Origin: JBBQXY01 sp051004815
GTDB lineage: Bacteria > Chloroflexota > Ktedonobacteria > Ktedonobacterales > Ktedonobacteraceae
Assembly: GCA_051004815.1 (NCBI GenBank)
Contig: JBPCJY010000003.1
Span: forward strand, 1-5,819
Length of the DNA: 5,819 bases
Reading direction: 5' to 3'
Every line of letters begins with the position of its first letter. Within the stretch, counting starts at the first letter, position 1. Positions 1 to 5,787 of the stretch are shown here, in pieces. Both the position numbers and the translations under genes were made by a program. Below the pieces are notes generated by a model. The model had not been told where the DNA came from. It was given only the letters and a program-made list of their open reading frames with translations, and did not search any database.

Positions 1-119
1 CACGAAACGCCTGTGGAGAGAGTAGCTCTGGCTTGCAGTTTCCTGTAAGTGAAACTATTCCCGTTGAAGCAGGAACTAAAGGCGATGTTTGGGCTGTGTC
101 CCAAATGTCCATGTTTTAG
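1..119 (+). CDS. C-terminal end of a TnpB-like (OrfB) protein of an IS200/IS605/IS607-type element, 5' partial
   Basis: Frame 3 is open from the window edge to a TAG at 117-119 and encodes about 38 residues. They begin RNACGESSSG and continue through a PVSETIPVEAG stretch. The NACGE-type stretch, followed some 15-20 residues later by an ETxxxEAGT-like tail, matches my memory of the variable C-termini of TnpB/OrfB proteins after the last RuvC motif and zinc ribbon. TnpB is an RNA-guided, RuvC-type DNA nuclease carried by these transposons. All catalytic residues would lie left of the window, so activity cannot be judged. The gene points toward the sugar operon and ends 98 bases before the reductase stop codon, so the two are convergent. 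The fragment is short and the call rests on motif memory. A different protein tail, or a decayed element, is possible. Confidence 0.55.
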   Translation, partial: RNACGESSSGLQFPVSETIPVEAGTKGDVWAVSQMSMF

Positions 120-195
120 AGAACGGAAGAAGCCCTGGTAGCTAACATGGTGCATGCTGCAATCATTCACAAAGACTGGAATAGCAAAAGACTAG

Positions 196-244
196 CACAA
201 CAAAAAGGGTGTAGAGCTACAGGTTCTGCATCCTTTTTGTTGTG
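196..244. terminator. Long hairpin between convergent genes, probable bidirectional terminator
   Basis: Two 20-base arms at 196-215 and 225-244 are complementary around a 9-base loop. Each arm has a GC-containing core next to an A5/T5 run, so both strands read stem, then TTTTTGTTGTG, as in bidirectional rho-independent terminators. In RNA from the + strand all 20 positions pair, two of them as G-U wobbles. In RNA from the - strand those two positions become A-C mismatches. The hairpin is therefore more stable for the + transcript, the one coming from tnpB. The stop codon of the minus-strand reductase (217-219) is in the loop, and its last sense codons form one arm. A transposon-end hairpin is a possible alternative. 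Confidence 0.72.
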
Positions 245-1218
245 TCCACGGAAGATAGAGTGGCACGCCAATAGTCGAGGGTGCGTTGTAGGGCAAGTTC
301 AAATGGCACGGTGGGCTGCCAGGATGTGTGGGTACGTAAGCGAGAGGTGTTGGCCTCTAGCAGGGGAACATCGACTGGTCGGAACCGTGCGGGGTCTTCA
401 CGAACCTGGATGGGTTTTTGGGCGAAAGAGAGTAGGAGATCGAGGATGGAGCGGATGGAGCGTGCTTGTCCTGAACCTACGTTGTAGGCTTCTCCAGGCT
501 GTCCTTGTGCGGCGATAGCCAGATAGGCGGCAATGACATCTTCTACAGGTAAGAAGTCGCGCTGTGCTGTGAGGTTGCCGACCGATAATACGGGTTCGGC
601 CTGGTCAGCTTCGATGAGGGCAATCTGACGGGCGAAATTGGCGATGACAAATCCTGGTGCCTGGCGCGGCCCGAAGTGGTTAAATGAGCGGGTGCGCATG
701 ATGGGGAGTTGGTAGGCCATAAAATATTGGTAGCCAAAGAGGTCTTGCGTTACTTTGGAGATGGCATAGGGGTTGGCGGGTCGCAATGGACATTCTTCGC
801 TGATGGGGTTATCTTCTGGACGTACCATGCCATATTGCTCGCCTGATCCGACGAGTATGATCCGAGGTGAGAGGGAGAGGGAACGTACGGCTTCAAGGAG
901 ATGAATGGTGCCGCCAGCGTTGATCTTGAGGGTTTCCAATGGGTCTTGCCAGGAGGCGGCAACGGAGGATTGGGCGGCCAGGTGGAAGATGAGGTCTGGC
1001 TCTGATTGTGCTATGAGCGAGCGGACTGCTTCTGGTTGGGTGATATCGGTAACGGTGATGTGTATGTTGTGCAGGATTGCTGCGTCGATACGCGGGATAG
1101 GATGGCCTGTTAGTCCAAAGAGGGCGGCATGGGGGTAGTGGATGTGGCATTGCTCTACCAGGTAGTGGCCTACAAAGCCGGTACATCCGGTGATGAGGAT
1201 GCGTGATGGTGTTGTCAT
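217..1218 (-). CDS. rmd: GDP-4-keto-6-deoxy-D-mannose reductase, Rmd-like (GDP-D-rhamnose synthesis)
   Basis: This is an extended short-chain dehydrogenase of 333 residues, normal for the family. It should reduce the 4-keto group of GDP-4-keto-6-deoxy-D-mannose with NAD(P)H to give GDP-D-rhamnose in the cytoplasm. The Rossmann motif TGCTGFVG is at residues 10-17. The catalytic set is S125 (in GSGEQYG), Y151 and K155 (YAISK). The family motifs FNHFGPRQ (179-186), RDFLPVEDV (220-228) and YNVGSG (245-250) follow. An FNHxGPxQ motif next to gmd favours Rmd over the L-fucose enzyme Fcl, which usually reads GRNxYGP there. Substrate choice remains inference. I chose the ATG at 1216-1218, preceded by AAAGGGA 11 bases away. 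An in-frame TTG at 1237-1239 adds seven residues (MKGKQTP), overlaps the gmd stop as TTGA, and could be the true coupled start. The last codons lie inside a terminator hairpin. Confidence 0.85.
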   Translation of the reverse strand: MTTPSRILITGCTGFVGHYLVEQCHIHYPHAALFGLTGHPIPRIDAAILHNIHITVTDITQPEAVRSLIAQSEPDLIFHLAAQSSVAASWQDPLETLKINAGGTIHLLEAVRSLSLSPRIILVGSGEQYGMVRPEDNPISEECPLRPANPYAISKVTQDLFGYQYFMAYQLPIMRTRSFNHFGPRQAPGFVIANFARQIALIEADQAEPVLSVGNLTAQRDFLPVEDVIAAYLAIAAQGQPGEAYNVGSGQARSIRSILDLLLSFAQKPIQVREDPARFRPVDVPLLEANTSRLRTHTSWQPTVPFELALQRTLDYWRATLSSVDTTKRMQNL

Positions 1219-1235
1219 GGGCGTTTGTTTCCCTT

Positions 1236-2210
1236 TCAAGCTTTTTTCCCATCTTTGACCAATAGCAGGTCGTGCTCGACCATCATACGGACGAGTTCGT
1301 CAAAGGTGATACGGGGACGCCAGCCGAGTTGTTGATGGGCTTTGGAGGCGTCTCCGATCAGATAATCGACTTCGGCGGGGCGGAGGAAGCGTGGGTCGGT
1401 TTCGATGTAGCGTTCCCAATCGTTGATGCCTGCACTGGCGAAGGCGGCGATGACGAAGTCACGGACGCTGTGGGTGATGCCGGTAGCGATGACGAAGTCG
1501 TCGGGGGTGTCTTGTTGGAGCATGAGCCACATGGCTTCTACATAGTCGCCGGCGAAGCCCCAATCGCGTTTGGCATCGAGGTTGCCGAGGACGAGTTTGT
1601 CCTGTTGGCCGAGTTTGATACGGGCGACGGCGTGAGAAATCTTGCGAGTGACGAATTCGTAGCCTCTACGCGGCGATTCGTGGTTGAAGAGGATGCCGGA
1701 ACTAGCGAAGAGGTTGTAGCTTTCACGGAAGTTGACGGTGATCCAGTGGCCGTAGAGTTTGGCGACGCCATAAGGGCTGCGCGGGTGGAAGGGGGTTTGC
1801 TCGTTTTGGGGGAATGTTTGGCACTTGCCTATCATCTCACTGGTGGATGCCTGATAGAAGCGGATGGGCCAGTCGGCGAGGCGCACGGCTTCGAGCATGC
1901 GGGCGACGCTGAGGGCGGTATATTCGCCGGTGGCGACGGGTTGTTGGAAGGAGGTGGCGACAAATGACATGGCGGCGAGGTTGTAGACCTCGCTGGCCTG
2001 TGATTGGCGCAGGGCCTGGATAAGAGAGAGTTGGTCAAGCAGGTCGGCGTCGATGATTTCGATGCGACCGAGCAGGTGACGGATGCGTTCGTCGTTAAAG
2101 GTGCTGGTGCGGCGCACCATGCCATAGACGCGATAGCCCTTGTCTAATAAGAACTCCGCGAGGTAGCTGCCATCCTGACCGGTGATGCCGGTAATTAATG
2201 CGTTGGGCAT
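1236..2210 (-). CDS. gmd: GDP-mannose 4,6-dehydratase
   Basis: The 324-residue protein converts GDP-D-mannose to GDP-4-keto-6-deoxy-D-mannose with tightly bound NADP+. This is the committed step toward GDP-D-rhamnose, GDP-L-fucose and related sugars. The GITGQDGSYLAE Rossmann loop is at residues 8-19. An NADP-type MVRRTS segment is at 31-36 and LAAMSFV at 78-84. The catalytic triad-type residues are T123 and E125 (QASTSEMIG) with Y147 and K151 (SPYGVAK). The diagnostic FNHESPRRG is at 175-183, followed by KRDWGFAGDYVEAMW. All residues expected for activity are present, and the length is at the short end of the bacterial range. The ATG at 2208-2210 has a good AGAGGA site 9 bases upstream. The gene starts inside the last 16 bases of the upstream glycosyltransferase gene, which implies translational coupling. 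It feeds its product to the downstream reductase. Confidence 0.96.
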   Translation of the reverse strand: MPNALITGITGQDGSYLAEFLLDKGYRVYGMVRRTSTFNDERIRHLLGRIEIIDADLLDQLSLIQALRQSQASEVYNLAAMSFVATSFQQPVATGEYTALSVARMLEAVRLADWPIRFYQASTSEMIGKCQTFPQNEQTPFHPRSPYGVAKLYGHWITVNFRESYNLFASSGILFNHESPRRGYEFVTRKISHAVARIKLGQQDKLVLGNLDAKRDWGFAGDYVEAMWLMLQQDTPDDFVIATGITHSVRDFVIAAFASAGINDWERYIETDPRFLRPAEVDYLIGDASKAHQQLGWRPRITFDELVRMMVEHDLLLVKDGKKA

Positions 2211-3373
2211 GTGTCTTTATCCTCTGAAAAGTTGGTGACGCCATCGACTACCTGTTGGTAGACGGAAAGCATCTTCGCGGCTGCCTTTGACCAGGTATAA
2301 CGCTGTGCCTGTAGGTAGCCTTGTCGTTGTAGCTCAGCACGCAATGGCGCGTCTTGCAGAATGCGGAGCATGGCTTGCGCGATGGTGTGCGGGTCGTATG
2401 GGTCAACTAAGAGAGCCGCGTCGCCAGCGACTTCCGGTAATGATGATGTGTTTGAGGTGATGACGGGTGCGCCACAGGCCATAGCCTCTAAAGGTGGGAT
2501 GCCGAAACCTTCAAAGAAGGATGGGAAGGCGAAGACATCGGCCAGACTGTAGAGTGTGAGCAGTTCTTGTTCGCTGACGCGGCCCAGGAAATGGACTTTA
2601 TCCTCTAGCTTGAGTTCTGTGACCAGTTGCTGTGTTTCTTCATAGAGCCAACCTTTGCCGCCGGCAATGGCGAGCATGGCGGGACCATCTTTGCTCTGTT
2701 GGGCTTCGTAGAAAGCCTGAATGAGACCTTTGTGGTTTTTGCGTGGCTCGAGGGTGCCGACGCCGAGGACAAAGGGATGTCGCAAGGCAAATTTCTGACG
2801 CGTGGCCTCTAAAAGGTCAGGGTCGGTAACACGTTGATAATGGGGCGCGACTCCGCAAGGTACGACGGTGATTTTCTCTGATGGCGTTTTATAGTGTTCG
2901 ATGAGGGTCTGCCTGGTGGCATAGGAGATGGCGGCAACGACGTCGGCGGCGGCTACAGATGCTGGTACGACTTTGTTGAGGTAGCCCACTAATGACGGAA
3001 CGGCGGCCTCTGGATGCTCTACAAAGGCGAGGTCATAGACGGTGACGATCTTGCGTGTTTTGCCTGAGATGGGTGGCAGCACAAAGTCCAGGCCATGATA
3101 GATATCGGCGGGGCCGGTGAAGTAGTTGGCGTAGAGGGGGACGCGCCAGCGATACCAGAGGATGTTGAGGTAGCGATCGGGGATGCCGATGCTGCGGCTC
3201 CGAACGTTGTCGGCGGTAGGGAATGGATGCTCTGTAGCGGGGCGTCCGCTGGCAATCAATGTATAGTTGTTGAGGGTATCTTGCGCGAGCATGGCGTCCA
3301 CCAGACTGCGCACATACTGCCCAACGCCTGCTCCCTGCCTGATGCCAGCCGTATAGTCAAGCGCGATACGCAT
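2195..3373 (-). CDS. Glycosyltransferase family 4 (GT-B fold)
   Basis: The 392-residue protein is a full-length retaining GT-B glycosyltransferase. The N-terminal acceptor half begins MRIALDYTAG, with the glycine-rich GAGVGQYVRSL loop at residues 14-24 and VYDLAF at 112-117. The C-terminal nucleotide-sugar half carries GTLEPRKN (206-213), IAGGKGW (236-242), FLGRVSEQEL (262-271) and FPSFFEGFGIPPLEAMACG (283-301). The last contains the E-x7-E pair (E288, E296) typical of family 4. There is no signal peptide or clear membrane helix, so it is probably cytosolic or membrane-peripheral. The ATG at 3371-3373 has TAAGGA 9 bases upstream. It is the first gene of an operon with gmd and the reductase, which suggests it transfers D-rhamnose from GDP-D-rhamnose. 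Mannosyl transfer is equally compatible with the sequence. The acceptor is unknown. Confidence 0.9.
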   Translation of the reverse strand: MRIALDYTAGIRQGAGVGQYVRSLVDAMLAQDTLNNYTLIASGRPATEHPFPTADNVRSRSIGIPDRYLNILWYRWRVPLYANYFTGPADIYHGLDFVLPPISGKTRKIVTVYDLAFVEHPEAAVPSLVGYLNKVVPASVAAADVVAAISYATRQTLIEHYKTPSEKITVVPCGVAPHYQRVTDPDLLEATRQKFALRHPFVLGVGTLEPRKNHKGLIQAFYEAQQSKDGPAMLAIAGGKGWLYEETQQLVTELKLEDKVHFLGRVSEQELLTLYSLADVFAFPSFFEGFGIPPLEAMACGAPVITSNTSSLPEVAGDAALLVDPYDPHTIAQAMLRILQDAPLRAELQRQGYLQAQRYTWSKAAAKMLSVYQQVVDGVTNFSEDKDTCPTH

Positions 3374-3405
3374 TTGAAAAAATCCTTACAACCTTCTACC
3401 AGAAT

Positions 3406-3423
3406 GTGACCACACACGGTCGC
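3406..3423. promoter_or_regulatory. Small dyad in the operon leader, possible operator
   Basis: GTGACC and GGTCGC flank a six-base ACACAC centre, giving a near-perfect inverted repeat with a four-base GACC/GGTC core. It falls at roughly +6 to +23 of the predicted minus-strand transcript, a usual place for a repressor site. The stem is too short to be a convincing terminator. No known regulator motif is recognised, and chance occurrence is quite possible. Confidence 0.25.
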
Positions 3424-3435
3424 TGTGGCTTCTAG

Positions 3436-3464
3436 ACTATAGCAGTTTTGGGGGGATGCGTCAA
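3436..3464 (-). promoter_or_regulatory. Sigma70-type promoter of the glycosyltransferase-gmd-rmd operon
   Basis: Read on the - strand, TTGACG (3464-3459, 5 of 6 to consensus) is followed by a 17-base spacer and TATAGT (3441-3436, 5 of 6). Transcription should start near 3429, giving a leader of about 55 bases before the glycosyltransferase ATG. This is the best promoter match in the window and is correctly placed and oriented. No second promoter is obvious between the three genes. Confidence 0.72.
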
Positions 3465-3760
3465 ATTTATTAGGAGGAGGAAGCAGGAGTGCCTGTCAAA
3501 ATTACCTGTTAGAAACCTAGCCAAAAGCATGGTGTGCTGGCTCAGTTCCAAGAGTATACTTGCTGGGGTAATATAAAGGAAGCTTTACGGTTTTTATAGC
3601 GTTAGTGTGTAGCGTCTAAATGGTATGGCAGAGGTGTGATCATTCCTGCAATGACAATTTTTTTGACCCAGTGAAAAAGAGAATTAGGAACGGCAGCGCA
3701 ACTTATGAGAGAAGAGATACGTATTCATCCCGGTGCTAGTGGGCGGGGGAGGCGTGGATC

Positions 3761-3779
3761 AGAGGAACGAATCAGTATG
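3761..3779 (+). promoter_or_regulatory. Ribosome binding site that decides the ABC start
   Basis: AGAGGA at 3761-3766 stands 10 bases before the ATG at 3777. The upstream ATG at 3705 has AGGA 15 bases away, which is too far for efficient pairing. The sequence between the two ATGs encodes no hydrophobic or conserved-looking segment. Confidence 0.5.
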
Positions 3780-5588
3780 AAGCAGGTGGTGGGGGCGTTT
3801 ACCAGTTTGCCGCGTGTTTTGCGGTTGGTCTGGTCTACCAGCGCGTTGTTGACCGTATTTATGGGCGTTCTCAGTTTACTGCAAGGTTTCACGCCTGCGC
3901 TGAGCGTCTGGATTACCGGTCTGGTGATCGATAGTGTTGTACTCGGCATCCGCATTCATAGCACGAGTCCCATCTGGTTTCCGGTGAGCTTGCAACTTGC
4001 TATCGTGCTGATCTCGAATCTGTTGAGTACGCTTAGCAACATTGTGCAGCAGCTTTTGCAAGAGAAGGTGTCAAACCGCGTACAACTGCTGATCCTGGAG
4101 AAGGCGGATACGCTGGACCTGGCCTTTTTTGAGAATCCAGAATTCTACGATAAGATGCGGCAAGCGGCTGATCAATCCACTTATCAGCCTGTTTCGATGA
4201 TTTCACAGACTTTTTCGCTTTTTCAAACCACTGTTACTATGCTTTCGATGATCTTTTTGCTGCTGCAATTGTCGTGGTGGCTGGCTATCGTCGCGCTGAT
4301 TGTACCTATTCCCGCGTTCTTCTCCAGTATTCATTATGGTTGGAGGGGATTTCAGCGCAAACGCTGGCAATCGCCGGAACGGCGCGTGATGGATTACTTC
4401 AATCGGTTGATGACTGTTGATACCTATAATAAGGAGATCAAGCTCTTTACGCTGGGCAATTTCTTCGTTACACAGTTCAAACGGCTCGCGAATAAGCTCT
4501 ATGAAGAGGATAAGGAAATTATTGTGCGCCGCTATCTGATCAACTTTCTCTGGTCGGCCTTGACGGGGGTGGCAAATAGCGCGATCTATCTCTATGTGGC
4601 TTTGCAGGTGGTATTGAGCCTGGGTCGCATCTCGTTGGGCAGCCTATCGCGCTATACACAGGCGGCAGTGCAGGCAGGGCAGAGCTTCCAGGGGCTTTTG
4701 AGCGGTATTTCTTCTACCTACGAGAACAACCTGTATGTTAATACGCTGTTTGAGTTCCTGGAATATAAACCTGAGATTGTTTCACCGCCAAAGCCCCAGC
4801 CTTTGGCAAAGGCGAAGGGGAGCAAGGGCCTGGACATTGAGTTTCGCAATGTTAGTTTCACGTATCCTGGCAAAGACGCTGAGACGCACGCGGCTTTGAA
4901 AAACGTCAGTTTTACGATTCATGCCGGTGAAGCCATCGCGGTGGTGGGCCGTAACGGGGCGGGGAAGACGACGATTGTCAAATTGCTGACGCGTTTGTAT
5001 GACCCGGATGAAGGCGAAATCCTGATCGACGGTCGCAATATTAAGGAATACGATTTGCAAGAGTTGCGCGGCCATGTTGGGGTCATTTTCCAGGATTACG
5101 TGACGTACTTTCTTAGTGCGCGTGAGAATATCGGCGTGGGGCGCGTCAACGAGATTGATAACCAGGAGCTTGTTAGTAGTGCCGCTAAAAAGAGTGGCGC
5201 GAGTGAGGTGATTGAGGGGCTGGCAGAAGGGTACGATACGATGTTGGGACGTTGGTTTAATAAGGGGACACAGTTGAGCGGCGGGGAATGGCAGAAGATT
5301 GCCCTGGCCCGTGCCTTCATACGTGACGCGGGTATTCTTGTACTGGATGAGCCAACCAGCGCACTTGATGCTCGTGCCGAGTACGAGGTGTTCACGCATT
5401 TCCGTACACTGACTGGCGGGAGGACGACGGTGTTTATTAGCCATCGCTTCAGCACTGTACGCCTGGCAGATCGCATTTTTGTGATAGAACATGGCAACAT
5501 TATCGAATGTGGTTCGCATAAGGAACTGATGCAACTTGATGGACATTATGCTGAATTGTTCAATTTGCAGGCAGAGGCGTATCGATGA
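3777..5588 (+). CDS. ABC exporter half-transporter (membrane domain fused to ATPase domain)
   Basis: The 603-residue protein has the usual size and order of a type I (MsbA/MdlB-like) half exporter that works as a dimer in the inner membrane. Hydrophobic membrane segments lie at about residues 22-40, 44-58, 68-90, 154-183 (probably two) and 257-280. The ATPase domain (about 352-603) has Walker A GRNGAGKTT (391-399, K397), Q-loop Q439, signature LSGGE (500-504), Walker B ILVLDEP (520-526, D524 and E525), D-loop SALD and switch histidine H556. All catalytic residues are intact. The segment before the signature reads LGRWFNKGTQ rather than the common TEVGERG, recalling exporters related to the lantibiotic NisT/SpaT group. 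I chose the ATG at 3777 because AGAGGA lies 10 bases upstream. An in-frame ATG at 3705 adds 24 polar, Arg/Gly-rich residues and has only AGGA 15 bases away. The substrate is unknown; proximity to a sugar operon hints at a glycan or glycolipid but proves nothing. Confidence 0.93.
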   Translation: MKQVVGAFTSLPRVLRLVWSTSALLTVFMGVLSLLQGFTPALSVWITGLVIDSVVLGIRIHSTSPIWFPVSLQLAIVLISNLLSTLSNIVQQLLQEKVSNRVQLLILEKADTLDLAFFENPEFYDKMRQAADQSTYQPVSMISQTFSLFQTTVTMLSMIFLLLQLSWWLAIVALIVPIPAFFSSIHYGWRGFQRKRWQSPERRVMDYFNRLMTVDTYNKEIKLFTLGNFFVTQFKRLANKLYEEDKEIIVRRYLINFLWSALTGVANSAIYLYVALQVVLSLGRISLGSLSRYTQAAVQAGQSFQGLLSGISSTYENNLYVNTLFEFLEYKPEIVSPPKPQPLAKAKGSKGLDIEFRNVSFTYPGKDAETHAALKNVSFTIHAGEAIAVVGRNGAGKTTIVKLLTRLYDPDEGEILIDGRNIKEYDLQELRGHVGVIFQDYVTYFLSARENIGVGRVNEIDNQELVSSAAKKSGASEVIEGLAEGYDTMLGRWFNKGTQLSGGEWQKIALARAFIRDAGILVLDEPTSALDARAEYEVFTHFRTLTGGRTTVFISHRFSTVRLADRIFVIEHGNIIECGSHKELMQLDGHYAELFNLQAEAYR

Positions 5589-5652
5589 GGAAGAGTTTCA
5601 ATGAAGATTGACAGAGCATGAGCACCAAAAGTACCCCATTTTGATGCCCCTA

Positions 5653-5682
5653 TTGTCGGGCGGTGAGAAGTGCTATTATACT
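5653..5682 (+). promoter_or_regulatory. Possible sigma70-type promoter downstream of the ABC gene
   Basis: TTGTCG (5653-5658, 4 of 6) and TATACT (5677-5682, 5 of 6) are separated by 18 bases. It points toward whatever lies beyond the right edge of the window. No gene with a good ribosome site follows within the window, so the target is unseen. Confidence 0.35.
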
Positions 5683-5766
5683 AGATGTCAATCCGAATAC
5701 GAAAGAAAATCTTCTGGCTCAGGCAGGGTCTGTGAATGATTGCCGATGATGCAAAGTTGGCTACCA

Positions 5767-5787
5767 GGGCGACCGCGAGGGTCGCCC
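5767..5787. repeat. GC-rich dyad resembling a dispersed intergenic repeat
   Basis: GGGCGACC (5767-5774) and GGTCGCCC (5780-5787) form a perfect 8-bp stem around a five-base GCGAG loop, followed by CTAC. From memory, closely similar GGGCGACC...GGTCGCCCCTAC units recur between genes in Ktedonobacteria and other Chloroflexota. Only one copy is in this window, so its repetitive nature cannot be shown here. It has no T tract, so it is a poor rho-independent terminator, though it could still fold in RNA. Confidence 0.5.

Larger units (their letters stand above)
3374..3776. other. Divergent intergenic region between the sugar operon and the ABC exporter
   Basis: About 330 to 400 bases, depending on the ABC start chosen, contain no convincing gene. 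The left part holds the minus-strand operon leader and promoter. The middle has a purine-rich AGGAGGAGG (3472-3480), a weak TAAAG/CTTTA hairpin (about 3573-3586) and a TAGCGT direct repeat (3597-3602 and 3610-3615). The right part has an imperfect dyad TGTGAT-N10-ATGACA (3635-3656) and a T7 run. For the + strand, only poor promoter candidates are visible, such as TTGACC at 3663-3668 without a good -10 element, so the ABC gene promoter is not identified. Confidence 0.6.

Noticed and set aside
147..518. Open + strand frame of 123 codons across the left hairpin.
   Set aside because: It runs through the terminator hairpin and antisense to the 3' end of rmd, with odd Trp/Arg/Cys-rich composition and no family resemblance.
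1272..1967. Long + strand open frame (231 codons) opposite gmd.
   Set aside because: It is antisense to a clearly identified gmd. The translation is low-complexity, rich in Gly, Asp, Glu and Val, with no recognisable domain, as expected of a shadow of a GC-biased gene.
3467..3499. Second minus-strand promoter candidate with a perfect TTGACA (3499-3494) and TAATAA (3472-3467).
   Set aside because: The spacer is 21 bases, too long for a normal sigma70 promoter. The TTGACG/TATAGT pair just downstream is far better.
3663..3691. TTGACC as a -35 element for the ABC gene.
   Set aside because: At 15 to 18 bases downstream there is only TAGGAA-like sequence, 3 of 6 to the -10 consensus, so it is not called as a promoter.
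4782..5546. Long - strand open frame (254 codons) opposite the ABC ATPase domain.
   Set aside because: It mirrors the highly conserved ATPase coding sequence, has no recognisable domain and lacks an evident ribosome site. Treated as a shadow.
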